NCBI GenBank assembly: GCA_016717105.1
Contig: JADKGF010000054.1
Span: 1-64,000, forward strand
Reading direction: 5' to 3'
DNA length: 64,000 bases
Source: Saprospiraceae bacterium
GTDB lineage: Bacteria; Bacteroidota; Bacteroidia; Chitinophagales; Saprospiraceae
The first letter of the stretch is position 1; every line of letters starts with the position of its first letter. Of the stretch, positions 1 to 11,814 are shown piece by piece. The notes under the pieces were generated by a model. That model saw nothing but the letters and a program-made list of their open reading frames with translations, was not told the origin of the DNA and searched no databases. The position numbers were made by a program, and so were the translations under genes.

Positions 1-680
1 TTTGTATCAGAATATTCAAATTTACCATCAAAATCAACTTGTTTTATCCTATAAATCCTTAACTATTCAAAGGATTTCTATCATACAAGTCATAAACTAA
101 TGTATTCATTGCTATTTGCACCTTGACTTCATCTATTGTTTCGAAATTATTGCCATTTGATGATCTTTCTACATAAAAATACCATTGTTGGTTTCAGATT
201 CAGTTCCGAAAGACAATTTGGTCATTTTACCCAAATCAGATATTTCAAACTCCAACAAAATTGACTGTAAGTGGTGGGGCCAAAGAACAAGTTGGACGTT
301 AAAACAGTACAGTCACCATTGCCCTGTCCATCATAAGTCAGCAAAATTGGCCGCTGGTTGGTCAGTAAGGAACAGTATATGTGATGGTATAGTTTCCACA
401 AACGACGAATTAAAAGTAAATCGTTAGGTCGAGTCAGTTATATTAGCCGGGTTGGTTACAGAATTGATGGTCGTCATCGCAGCACTAGAAGAGATAGTTA
501 TTGTATTTGCACCATTGGCATTTGATGCACTGAAATTCAATACAGTTGTAAAGGTACAAGATGCGCCGCTAGAACTTATCAAATTTGTTGTTCCACCTGT
601 GATTTGGCAATCTTGACCTTTTAGGGCAATCTAAAAAGCATGAAGATAAAAACTGCTAGTTGAGTATAAATTTTGTTCAT
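1..680 (-). pseudogene. Decayed T9SS-sorted surface protein (5' part, runs off the window)
   Basis: The minus strand holds a broken secreted-protein gene that continues past base 1. A start at 680-678 gives a signal-peptide-like MNKIYTQLAVFIFMLF. The frame then breaks and resumes as IALKGQDCQITGG followed by a Ser/Thr/Asn-rich stretch ending at a stop near 425. Further down, the pieces ETNN, YFYVERSSNGNNFETIDEV and YRIKQVDFDGKFEYSDT lie in different frames. That string is the module found just before many T9SS type A sorting domains, and the gene at 1148-2141 carries the same module. At least three frame breaks plus stops mean it cannot be translated as one protein. The original domain function is not recognisable. 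Confidence 0.7.
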
Positions 681-710
681 TTTAAATTTTCAATTTTCGT
701 GTTTATTGTT

Positions 711-718
711 CAAAAATA
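711..718 (-). promoter_or_regulatory. TAnnTTTG -7 box of the 1-680 pseudogene
   Basis: TATTTTTG on the minus strand lies 30 bp upstream of the start codon at 680. It fits the Bacteroidota -7 consensus TAnnTTTG. No clear -33 TTTG was seen. Confidence 0.4.
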
Positions 719-1072
719 ATGCCAATCATGTGAAATTTGGTTTTGACGTATGAATCATGATATTAGCTTCATATTTCATAATAAATTATAAATTATTTAA
801 CAAAAATCAGACTTAAGCTTGTCAGTTTATAAATCAAATATCTCATAAGGTAGAATAAGTTAATATATTTATTCTACAATCAACCAATTGTACGTTTTAT
901 AATAAATTGAATATGTAACAATATTAAAATCAATTGCTTGTTGTTCGTTTTTATGGTTTTCGTTTTATATGTTAAATAAAAAACAAAATAATGACTTGCC
1001 TATTTATATGTAAGACGAAATAAAATTAATGGGACACACTTTTTAGCTTAATTTGTGGCAATTTTCACAATT
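719..1072. other. AT-rich gap between two decayed surface genes
   Basis: About 350 bp with no open frame of note on either strand and no RNA gene. It lies between the promoter of the first decayed gene and the terminator of the second. I see nothing else in it. Confidence 0.5.
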
Positions 1073-1108
1073 AAAAAAAGCAGACCAATTTGACATTGAC
1101 CTGCTTTT
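1073..1108 (-). terminator. Rho-independent terminator of the 1148-2141 pseudogene
   Basis: Read on the minus strand, an 11-bp stem with two G-T pairs (arm AAAAGCAGGTC against GGTCTGCTTTT) closes an 11-nt loop and runs into a T tract. It starts about 40 bp after the stop codon of the decayed gene. Confidence 0.7.
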
Positions 1109-1147
1109 AAAATATTTAATTATTTTGCCTTGATCAAGGCGATACTA

Positions 1148-2141
1148 TTAAAACTTCAATATTCTGATAGTTTGATCCATTACTTTTACGAAGTAAACAC
1201 CAGCTTGCAATGTCTCGATGGATAGCGACTGATCACCTGATAGTGCCATGTGTCTTTGTACTTCCTGACCGCCAGTATTATATATTACCACATCATAATT
1301 ATCCAACTCTGAAGTTACATTCAGTTTTCCATCAGTTCTGTTCGGTGAAACTATGACATTTTTGGTCTGGTGACGGACTGAACGGATCTCGGTGTAGCTA
1401 TATGCGCCATCAAAATCTGTTTGTTTGATACGATAGTAATTGATACCAGCCAATGGACTTTCATCTACAAATTCGTAACTCAACTCCTGATTGCTGTTAC
1501 CGGCACCTTGATCTCCCTATGCTTTCGAAACTTGCCATCACCAGATCTTTCGATTGTGAAATAGTCGTTGTTGGTTTCGGAAGCGGTAGAGAAGGAGATG
1601 ATTGAAGATTTTTCAATTGTTGTAAAGAAAACTTTGAAAATTCTACTGGCAGACTAAACAAGCAGTACCTGTGCTTAATGTAGAAATATATGCAATATGT
1701 GCGTATTCCATCTCTTATCAAAATCTCCATTGTCACTGATCCCGATATCAATTGAACCACTACCTGGATTATCAAAAGGCATATATTGTTACAGATGCTC
1801 AGTCTGCACCTGTTAACGCAAGTGAAGTTAATCACCAGTTGTAGACAATGCTGAATAATTCCAAGATTGTACAAAAGCGCCACTGCCTTCAACATATAGC
1901 CATTTAATAAATGTAATAGTTATTTGGTGATGTAAAAGATTGTCACCGATACAATTTCAGTTGTACCATCCCATTCAGTGTCTGTTATATTAGAAACACT
2001 AGTTGGAGAAATATGCAGCTGTTTGTGAAGAATTACATCGGCATTATTCTGAATTAATGTTGAAACTGGACTCAATGTCGACCATTGAGAAAAACAAGAA
2101 AATTGGCATAATGAAAAAATTACATAAAAAAAAACTCTCAT
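1148..2141 (-). pseudogene. Decayed T9SS type A surface protein
   Basis: The minus strand starts at 2141 with a signal peptide (MRVFFYVIFSLCQFSCFSQ) and ends at 1148 with an intact T9SS type A sorting domain. That domain contains VIVSPNRTDGKLNV, YNTGGQEV and AGVYFVKVMDQ. In between, the frame changes several times: FDNPGSGSIDIGISDNGDFD and TNNDYFTIERSGDGKF are readable in different frames before the final SYEFVDESPLAGINYYRIKQ. The FTIERS...GDG...YRIKQTDFDG module is common upstream of type A sorting domains and matches the module left at 1-180, so the two genes were probably tandem paralogues. This many breaks points to real decay. The ligand or enzymatic role is unknown. Confidence 0.75.
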
Positions 2142-2200
2142 AAGCTGTTAATTTTGTTATTAAATGGTTGAATTAAATGAGTAAATTGTAAAATATGCGA

Positions 2201-2208
2201 CAAATCTA
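2201..2208 (-). promoter_or_regulatory. TAnnTTTG -7 box of the 1148-2141 pseudogene
   Basis: TAGATTTG on the minus strand, 59 bp upstream of the start at 2141, matches the Bacteroidota -7 consensus. Confidence 0.45.
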
Positions 2209-2380
2209 TTAGTTTGTTTTCGATTAATACTTACATTTTATATGAATTTTTTGTGAATATTTTTGATGATTTTTGTGAATTTTTATAACGCTTATTAAAT
2301 TATAATGAATACATATTTTGTAAATGTGTAATATATCTGGAATGAGAAATATTTTTTAAAAATTAGTTAATATTAATTAA

Positions 2381-2388
2381 TACCTTCG
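2381..2388 (+). promoter_or_regulatory. Probable -7 box of the endonuclease I gene
   Basis: TACCTTCG is one base off TAnnTTTG and sits 18 bp upstream of the TTG start at 2407. Confidence 0.4.
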
Positions 2389-2406
2389 CCAAGTAATTTA
2401 CTGAAA

Positions 2407-3504
2407 TTGAACAAATTATTTTCTTTTATAATCTTTTTGTGCTTTGCCATTCGACTTTTTGGGCAATACAGTCATGTTTCTGTCTTACCTGGTATGTCGG
2501 GCAATACATTGATAACCAATTTGACCATATCGTACAAACCATCTATTATTTTGGACTATAGTGCAGTCAGAGACACCATGTTTTTAAAGATTGACCGCGT
2601 CGCAGATTCATTAGAATGTATTTATACTGGGATGAAACTTCCTTTGCCAGATGGTCAAGATCCAACAGAATACGTATATCTAGATGGTCAACCAAACGGT
2701 ATCAACACTGAACATACATGGCCACAAGGATTGGGAGCAACAGGTTCTGCCCAAAGTGACATGCATCATTTGTATCCTTCTAGGGTGAAAACCAATTCGG
2801 ATAGAGGCAATTTCCCTTTCGGAAATATACCAGATGCACAAACGGAAATATGGTATTACAAAAATACAGAAAGAACTAGTGTACCAACAAATTTTAAGGA
2901 TGCATATTCAGAAGGAATCAGAGGTACAAATGGCAAATTCGAACCAAGAGAAAGCGTAAAAGGCGATATAGCTAGATCGTTATTTTATTTTTACACAATG
3001 TACAAAGCACAGGCTGATGCAGCCGATCCAACATTTTTCCAACAAATGAAAAGTGATATTTGCCAATGGCACTATGATGATCCGGTAGATAGAAAAGAAT
3101 GGGAGCGAAATCAAAAAATTGCGCACTATCAAGGTGGAAAAGAAAATCCATTTGTCCTTGATTGTTCGTTGATATCTAGGGCATATTGCAATAATATTGA
3201 TCAAGCATGTGAAACTTTAACGAGCATCGTTCAGAATGAAGTAGAAGAGAACGCACTGGTCATTTTTCCGAATCCCGGACATGGGACATTTTTCATAAGA
3301 CTTCATGCAAATAATGATATTGCATACATTGTTGATATCAAGAACATGCTTGGACAAACCATATTTTTACGAGGATATGACGTGAAAAATGGAGAGAATA
3401 TAGTTGAAATTGATATTAATGATCATTTATCTGGGTTTTACATTATCACGCTAAAAGATATTAACAGTAATATAAGCAATAGAACTTTATACCTTAAATA
3501 TTGA
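2407..3504 (+). CDS. Secreted endonuclease I family nuclease with T9SS sorting domain
   Basis: A predicted 365-residue exported nuclease. Residues 1-20 form a signal peptide ending FGQ. The body carries endonuclease I (PF04231) motifs: EHTWP at 102-106, SDMHHLYPS at 117-125 and NSDRGNFPFG at 130-139. These are the histidine/asparagine metal-site motifs of the family, which cuts DNA or RNA non-specifically. The last ~85 residues are a type A T9SS sorting domain (FPNPGHGTFFI, then LSGFYIITLKD), so the enzyme should be attached to or released from the cell surface, probably for nucleic acid scavenging. The start is TTG; no in-frame ATG gives a better signal peptide. It stands alone, diverging from the decayed gene upstream. 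Confidence 0.85.
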   Translation: MNKLFSFIIFLCFAIRLFGQYSHVSVLPGMSGNTLITNLTISYKPSIILDYSAVRDTMFLKIDRVADSLECIYTGMKLPLPDGQDPTEYVYLDGQPNGINTEHTWPQGLGATGSAQSDMHHLYPSRVKTNSDRGNFPFGNIPDAQTEIWYYKNTERTSVPTNFKDAYSEGIRGTNGKFEPRESVKGDIARSLFYFYTMYKAQADAADPTFFQQMKSDICQWHYDDPVDRKEWERNQKIAHYQGGKENPFVLDCSLISRAYCNNIDQACETLTSIVQNEVEENALVIFPNPGHGTFFIRLHANNDIAYIVDIKNMLGQTIFLRGYDVKNGENIVEIDINDHLSGFYIITLKDINSNISNRTLYLKY

Positions 3505-3607
3505 TGATATGTTGATGTTTATCATTGTGTATAAGTTATTATTTTAGGATTGGACTTATCCACAAAATTAATTTAATAATTATTATGCTAGATTGAAATT
3601 TTATCCT

Positions 3608-3615
3608 TAACTTTG
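3608..3615 (+). promoter_or_regulatory. TAnnTTTG -7 box of the LytTR regulator gene
   Basis: TAACTTTG lies 27 bp upstream of the ATG at 3643. Confidence 0.45.
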
Positions 3616-3642
3616 GTTGTCATATACCTTAGGATTATCGAA

Positions 3643-4370
3643 ATGATAAAAGTTGCAGTTATAGATGATGAAATATATTGTGTAGATGTCATAGAGACAC
3701 TACTCGAGAACAATTTTCCCAAAATCAACGCAGTAAAATCTTTTACAAATCCAATAGAAGCGGTAAAAGAAATCCCATTTTTGGATATCGACATCTTATT
3801 TTTGTGATATTTCAATGCCAGAATTAAGTGGTTTTGAAGTACCTAACAAACTTATGCCATTCTCTTTCAAAGTGGTTTTTACTACGGCATATGATAATCA
3901 TGCCATCCGAGCATTGAGATATGGTGCATTGGATTACCTACTAAAACCAATATCAGCAGAAGATCTGAAGGACTGCTTGCTAAATGTTCTTCCTTCTATA
4001 TTAAGTGACAAAAAGGAAAATGAAAATTTGGGTAAAAAACATCAAAAGATATGTGTTACAAATTCTGATGGTATCATTTTTATTCCACTCAAAGATATCA
4101 CCTATTGTCAGTCAGAAAGCAATTACACAACTTTTTATTTAGTAAATGGAAAAAAAATTATTACATCCAAAACCATGAAAGAATTCGAACAAGTATTAGA
4201 ATGTAACGGCTTTTATCGTATTCACAATAGCTACATTATAAATTTAAATTTTGTAGAAATGGTTGTAAAAGGTGATGGCGGGTCAATCATTGTAAACGGT
4301 TCAAAAGATTCCAATAAGCAGAACCAAAAGACCTGAGATATTAGACGTGTTAAAAAGATATCATGAATGA
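3643..4370 (+). pseudogene. LytTR-family response regulator, frameshifted twice
   Basis: Reconstructed as a ~240-residue two-component regulator. The receiver domain begins MIKVAVIDDE, with the phosphoacceptor region DILFxDISMPELSGFE and the conserved TAYD and YLLKP motifs. A LytTR DNA-binding domain follows (ITYCQSESNYTTFYL, then HNSYIINL). A +1 insertion near 3799-3805 brings a stop just before the phosphoacceptor Asp. A second shift, one extra A near 4306-4309, truncates the end; in the restored frame the protein finishes IPISRTKRPEILDVLKRYHE with the stop at 4368-4370. Reading-frame use is otherwise clean, so this is either a young pseudogene or a sequence error. The start is the ATG at 3643, since MIKVAVIDDE is the normal receiver beginning. 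The LytS-type kinase at 11815-13666 is the obvious partner. Confidence 0.8.
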
Positions 4371-4555
4371 TTTTTTTTTGGTGGAATGATGTTCTACAAA
4401 ATACGCGATCTACCAGAATTTATATTTGTGATATATTCATTAAAATGACAGACTTTCTAATTTGAAAAGAAGCAATTTTAATTTCTGAATTATGCAATTT
4501 ACTAAGTAATACTCACTAATTACTTTTCTAGTAAAATTGAAGAAGCTCGAATAGT

Positions 4556-4563
4556 TATTTTTG
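4556..4563 (+). promoter_or_regulatory. TAnnTTTG -7 box of the giant surface gene
   Basis: TATTTTTG, 23 bp upstream of the ATG at 4587. A TTG at 4537-4539 is a weak -33 candidate, with spacing slightly short. Confidence 0.4.
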
Positions 4564-4586
4564 TTTTTACAATAAATTAAACAAAG

Positions 4587-7500
4587 ATGAGCTCAAGATT
4601 ATTACAAACACTATTGCTTGCAATTTGCTTATTTCTTACTATCACTTGTTTTGCCGACAATAGATATTGGGTGGGAGGAACAGGAAGTTGGACACAAACT
4701 GCTCATTGGTCTTTGACAAGTGGAGGCGCTGGAGGCGCTAGCGTCCCAACTTCAAGTGACAATGTCATAATTAATACAGCTTCTGGATCATCATTTATTA
4801 TTACTTATGATGGTAGCCCTACTTTTAATAATCTGGTGTCTACTGGTTCAAATAATTTTGTTTTATTTGGGTCTGCCTCGGTGACTGTTACAGTTTTGGG
4901 ATCTTTAGAAATAGGTGCTACTACTTCTCATACCTTTGGTGGAACTTACAATTTTGCTTCTTCAAATACAGGCAATACAATCACCTTAAACAACGTTGGA
5001 AATTCTACAGCGGCAAGATTGCTTTTTTCAGGATCAGGGACTTGGACATTCCTTACAAATATTAATAATTCAAATAACATAATTGAACAAAATAACGGAA
5101 CTCTTATAGCAAATAATAAAACGATTGTAGCTAAGGAGTATAAATCAGTACTAAATGTATTGCACAATCGTGATATAACTAATTCTACACTAAATTTAAC
5201 ACAATATTTTACGGGTTCTCCAAGCCTCAATTTTATTGGTACTAACTCAGTGATCAATTTTACAAGTAATATTTCAGAATTGAGATCATGTATTGGTGTA
5301 AGTTTTAATATGATCAATTTTACAGCTACCTCAAATGTCGCCACGAATTATGGAAAAGTTGATAACACCAATGACAACTGTACTTTTGCGAAAATAAGAT
5401 TCAATCATCATGGATTTGTGTTGGGCAACCATATGATAGATACAATTTCCATTTTCTCTGGGAAAACACTTAGCCTAGGTGCAAATAATACCCAACATAT
5501 TAATAATTTCTCCATAAATGGCAGTTGTTTGTATTCATTTACGACTTTGCAATCTACATTAGCAGGAACACGGGCAACGATAAGTAACATGGGAACAACA
5601 GTTGACTTAGATCATATGAATATTCGAGATATCAACGCAATCGGTGGAGCAACTTATACATCCTATAATACCAACGATTTGGGCAATAATTTAGGGTGGA
5701 ACATTCAAAATGGTCGAAATTTATACTGGGTTGGTGGCTCTGGAAGTTGGAAGGAATCATCACATTGGTCATTAACTTCAGGTGGCCCTGGTGGAGAATG
5801 TTTACCTTTAGAATACGACAACGTTTTCATTGATGAAAATTCATTTACCAGTAATGGAACAATAAATATTAGGAGCCAAATATAATTTACAAAATGAATA
5901 ATCTACATGCAGGAGATAATGATAATCTAGTTATGATTTCAGTTGATTCGACTGGTATTGTCGAAATTTTGGTGACATAATAGCAAATAGTAATTTAACA
6001 ATTTTTGATTTCAATCCTATTTATGCTACATCCAAATTGATTTTAAAGGCAAATACAACGGCAGCAAATCCTAAGATTATAGATTCAAATAATTGTATTT
6101 TTTCTATTAAAACTGAAATAAATGGCCCTGGTAGTCATTATGAGTTACTTAGTGATTTTATTTCAATAGATAACATCTTGCTCATTTCAGGCTCGATCAA
6201 AACTAATGCCCATGACTTCAATCTTGGCTCATTCACTATGTCAAGTGGGACGGAACTAAATATGAGCACATCTAATGCTACTATTCAAAACTCATTTATT
6301 CAAAACGCTGGATCGACTTTGATTCAATCCGGCAGTAACTTTATATTCCAATCAACCATGGCTGGTTCAATAAATGTCCAAAATCAAATTTTAGATACCC
6401 TTATATTTTACAGTGAGAACAGTACTTTTAATGGAAATAACAACACGGTAAATTATATAAAACAAATTGGCGTTAGTGGCAAATTAAATATAGGCGCACT
6501 CACATCAACCTTCAAAAAAGTAGAGTGTTACAATGATTTTAGGAATATACAATCCACACTTATTGACACATTAATTCTTTATCCAGCTACAAGATGTACA
6601 TTAAATAATTTAACAATTGTTGACTCATTGAGGGCCGAAAGTAATTGTGGCATGGGCCAAATTCTTTTGCAAGGTAACACTCCTACAGTCAATGCATTAT
6701 TATCGTCTAAGGCTATACATGTAAGTGGATGTATAATAACTGGATTTAAATTTTCACAATTGGCTGGTGTAGGAAGTATGACAGCTATTAGCAGTTCAAA
6801 TTTTGGAGGTAATACAAATGTACAATTTACAAACAACACTTCTCGCACATTATATTGGGTAAATGGTGAAGGAGATTGGATCGATGATTGGCACTGGTCA
6901 AATAGTAGTGGCGGATCACCCAATGAATGTATTCCAACACAACTTGATACTGTCATTTTTGATAACAATTCTGGCTTCATTACAGGCAATGATAGCATAT
7001 TTTTAAATAGTAATTTAATATACTGTAAAGATGTTATTTGTTTAAATACGGTAGGACCAGTTATAAAATTCCACACGTATTCTTCATCTTTTAAATTCAA
7101 TATAAAAGGTAATTTTACAGGCTCGCCAAATTCACGTTTCGGAACTTTAACCTTCAACAAAACAAATGGATCTTCTAATTTCATACAGAATGGAAGTCAA
7201 ATTTCAACCATAAATATTGACAGCACTCTTATCTTTAATGTAATAGATAGTATAAATATAAGTGCATTGTCTTTAACGGCCGGCACATTTGATAGTAATA
7301 CTAATAAAGTAAAGCTAAACTCTTTGAATGGTTCAAACGCCACTACTGTGTGTATTTTAGATTCTTCATATGTAGAAGTATTTGGCATTTCGGTACCTGG
7401 AATAAACTTGTCAGCAATACGCACTTATTTTAACATTATTGGAACATCATTTAACGTTGGCGCCAATCGAAACCTGTGGAAAGTGGTATTTGATCAAAAT

Positions 7501-10500
7501 AATGTTACGTTATCCATGACTGCATCGCAAGTAGAATATATAGAAGTTGGAACATTAATTGCAACAGGATCTTCAAATCTTACTTTTGGATCAATATCAC
7601 CAGAAACGAATACAAATTTAGATTCTTATATTAAAAGATTGAAATTGAATGGTGGAGCAACTATAAATGGGAGAGGAACTAAATTTGATACATTAGATTT
7701 CGCTCCAGCAAAAACATATTTATTTAGTCCAACAGGATCGGAACCAGATACAATATTGCATTGGAATTCAACAAGTTCTTGCGCATTAGGAAATACTTTT
7801 ATAAAGTCTGTTGCAGCTGGCACACAAGCAAAATTAAAAATATTGCAAGCAATTACTGTTACCAATGCATCTATTCAGGATATAAACATTATTGATAATG
7901 GCTTATTAACTGCAGGGAATTCAACTGATTTAGGCAACAATACAAACATTACATTTGGAAATACCCCAAGAACACTTTACTGGGTTGGAAATTCTGGTAA
8001 TTGGAATGATGCTTCACATTGGTCCACTACCAGTGGTGGTGCAGGAGGTGAGTGTATTCCCACTGCGGTAGATAACGTATTTTTTAATGCTAGCTCTTTT
8101 ACGATATCGAATCAGACGCTTTCATTGTCAGCTATTGGATTTTGTAACAACATGAATTGGGAAAATGTAGCCAACAGTCCAAATTTTTCTCTAGGATATA
8201 CACTCAACATATATGGTTCTGTTGTACTTGGTCAAAATATGGGAATGATAAGTGGTGCAGAATTTCAATTAAGATCCACTAACCCTCAAACAATCCTATC
8301 TAATAATAAAATTTCTAATATTCCTTGGTCAGTTTTCGGAAACTATATTTGTATGGATAATTTTAATACAACACTTGATATAACTATGAATAGTGGTGGT
8401 AATTTAACTGCTTTTCCAGGCTCCATATCTTGTAGAATTTTTAATGGAAATGCTGGATCAATGGTTAACATTGAATATTCTGAGCTTACTTTAAAATCAA
8501 AGCTTTTGATAAACAGTAGTTGCACATTTCTAACAAGCAATTCGGAGATTAATTTCTCAAATGGTGGCATTTATCAGTTGACAGCGACTTCGGTTTCATT
8601 TCACAATGTGCAAGTACTAAATTCAACAGTTTTACCAGCCTATCCTGACGATGGCTTTAGCCTAACATGCGCAGGATGTACTTTCAACAAATTGAATATT
8701 TCCAGTAATGGGACATTTTTTTACACTTTTGCAGTTGACACCTTGGTTTTGAGCCCTGGGTTCAGGTTTAATTTTAAGAACTCAATAGTATGTACTGTAA
8801 ACGAAAAATTTGAAGCTAATGGAAATTGTTCATCTGCAGGATCTTATATTGAACTTTTAGGACCAATAAGTGGTGTGAAACCCAAAATTAACTCATTAAT
8901 ATCAATTAATCTTAATTTAGCAAAAATTAGAAATATAGACGCAGATGGTGTCGTCCCATTTACATGTACAAATTGCATTGATTTAACAAACAATGTAGAT
9001 ATTGATTTTATTACTCCAGTTTCAAGAAATCTATATTGGGTAGCTGGCACTGGAAATTGGTATGATGCATCACATTGGTCTTTGGAAAGTGGCGGAACTG
9101 GAGGAGAGTGTCCTCCTAATAATTATGACAATATATTTTTCAATGAGCTATCTTTCACTGGTAATAATCAAACGGTCTCAGCCTATACAACACCATTTTG
9201 CAAAGACATGGATTGATCTGGATCAGGCGTAAAATCATCAGATTTTAGATTTTATGAATCAATGTATATCCATGGAAATGCAATATTTGAGCAAAATATT
9301 TCAATTCTTGGTCTAACTGTTTCAAATATTTCACAACCTATAATATTTACTGGAAGTGGTACAAATTCGATTTATTCAAATGGCTACACCATTCCATCTT
9401 CTAATATCAATGGGACAGGAACATGGAATGCTATGGATGCTTTTAATATTTCTGCTTTAAATATGATCCAAGGTACATTCAATAGCAATGACCAACAATT
9501 GAATATTGGTAATTTCATTGGTAACACAACTATTGCTGGTACAAATTCAATATTGAATTTAGGTAGTTCAATAGTTATGACAAGTAGTTTCAATGTAGCT
9601 TCTCCTTCAAATTTATCAATTAATAGTGGCACATCAAAAATAAGATTTAGTACTGTTGGCAGCTTTGTGGGAGGAACGAATATCACCTATAATGAAGTAG
9701 AATTTTTAAGCACAACGGCCACCGCTACTATCAGCGGTTTTGGTAATACGACTATCAATTCATTAAAGTTATTTGGGAATGGAAATTTCTCGGGCTCATT
9801 CATGATGAATTATTTAGAACTTAGTGGAGGAAAGACTTATAATTTCTCTTCAAATCAAATATACTATATTAATAATATTATAGCTTCTGGTTCTTGTACG
9901 GTGCCAATTATTATTAAGAGCGGCGGAAGTACTGCAGCGAGTGCGGCTAAATTTTCAAAGGCCAATGGATTGTTTTACGTGCAGAATGCTACCCTAACAA
10001 ATATAAATGGTGTAGGTGGTGCCACATTTCAGGCATATAATTCGACAGGTACAAATACACCTGGATGGACTATTGTTCCAGGCCCGAATGCTTCACTTTA
10101 TTGGGTTGGAAATCAAGGTAGTTGGGGAGATGAAGGCCATTGGGCATATACTAGTGGAGGTACTGGTGGAGCTTGTCTTCCATCGCCTTCAAATGATGTC
10201 ATTTTTGATGAAAATTCATTTGACATATTAAATCGAACTGTAGATATTAATCTCGATGCTTCCTGCAAAAACATGACTTGGACGTCAAATAAAAGGCCTA
10301 TACTATCAGGAAATCCCATAAAATTTTTAAAAATATACGGTTCCGTAGAGTTGGACTCATTTATGACAAGTTCATTTATGGGGAATATGCAGCTTGAAGG
10401 GGTAAGTAGTGCCCAATCTTTTAAATCTAAATCTGCCACACTAGATGGTCCATTATATGTTTTAGGTGCTGGTAGCACATGGGATTTACTTGATTCAATA

Positions 10501-11790
10501 CACGTCAACAATATTATTTCTCATCTTAATGGTACATTGAATACCAACGGACATAAATTAACCGCGAACAAATTTGTTTCAAATAATACAAATACTAGAT
10601 CAATAAATTTTGGTTCATCAGTGATTGAGCTCCTTAATGACGGGACACCATGGGAGATCACTAATACAGGACTTTCATTTAATGCGGGTATTTCTACCTT
10701 ATACTTTTCTGGATCAAATGTAAATTTTATACCGTTGTCAAATTTCACTTACTACAATGTTATAGGTAATAGGTCGAATGTTGTCGGGAACATGTCTATT
10801 GTAAATTCAAACAATGTTCAGTTTAACAATGTGACATTTAATCAAAATGGTTTGATCAACGGTAGCCATAGTTATAATGAAATTATTGCTCAAGGTGGAA
10901 GTACATTGACTTTAGAAAGCGGTAGTACACAAAATATAATTGGCAATCTAATTTTAAATTCATCACCAAATGATACTATTATTATAAATGCAAGCATAGA
11001 TGGAGTTAAAGCCTTCATTGATTTGCCTGCAACCTCTTTTTGCTTCTCGGAACTGAATATTAAAGACAATGAAATCATTAATGGACTGGCACCTCATGCG
11101 ATCAAAAGTAGAGAAATAGGCAATACAACAAATTGGGATTTTACAAATTATGTATTCTATATGGATAATGATGGAGATAGTTTTGGAGATACTTTAACGA
11201 GAGATACGCTTTGTCTTTTAATGCCTGGTTATGTAACGAATGGGTCTGATTGTAATGATAATGACAGCCTTGAATTCCCAGGACAAATTTGGTTTGAAGA
11301 TTTAGATCAAGACGACCATGGTGCTGAATTAATTGTTCAATGTACAAGACCACCATCGGCATTTGTAACTTCAGAGCTTTCTACCACGGGAGATTGCAAT
11401 GACAACAATCCAAATATTCATCCTTTTGTTTTAGAGATTTGTGATGGAACTTCAACAGATGAAGATTGTGATGGCTCCATTGATGAAGGGCATATTCTCA
11501 CCAATATTTTTGTAGGTGTAGCTGGTAGTACGGACTGGTCAGATCCTGCCAATTGGAGTGCAGGCGTATTGCCGACCTATTGTCATGATGTTATTATTTC
11601 AAGTAATGATACTGTCATCGTAGGGATTACCAATGCTGTAGCGAGATCACTACATATTTATCCTAACGCTGAAATGCAAGTCGATCTAAATATGATGTTA
11701 GAATTATACTTTGGCAATGGTACATTCACTCTTTATAACCAAAATATTCTTGATATCATTGGAACAGTAAGAGTTTTGAGGTTGCCTTAG
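4587..11790 (+). pseudogene. Giant repeat surface protein with MopE-like metal-binding motif, interrupted
   Basis: One ~2400-codon gene, broken by a frameshift near 5880, a missing T near 5975 and an in-frame TGA at 9214-9216. The TGA sits where the repeats have Trp (CKDMDW). A signal peptide (residues 1-23, ending CFAD) precedes six long units, each opening with a block like LYWVGGSGSW..SHWS.TSGG.GGEC.P..DNV.F. These blocks start near 4650, 5718, 6847, 7969, 9026 and 10090, about 1.1 kb apart, with a shortened one (TDWSDPANWSAG) near 11525. The rest of each unit is Ser/Thr/Asn-rich and looks like beta-solenoid. At 11160-11500 there are two DCNDND/DCNDNN motifs and CDGTSTDEDCDGSIDEG, the acidic metal-binding pattern of MopE-like proteins. 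The frame ends at VRVLRLP without a T9SS sorting domain. Probably an adhesin or surface-layer component; no enzyme motif seen. Confidence 0.75.
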
Positions 11791-11814
11791 TGCCCAACAT
11801 TCTATTTATTATTA

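Noticed and set aside
185..427. 80-codon plus-strand open frame
   Set aside because: It lies antisense to the readable remnants of a decayed T9SS gene and has no domain, promoter or plausible start context.
6579..7184. 201-codon minus-strand open frame inside the surface gene
   Set aside because: It is antisense to strongly patterned repeat coding sequence; low-complexity coding regions often leave long antisense frames open.
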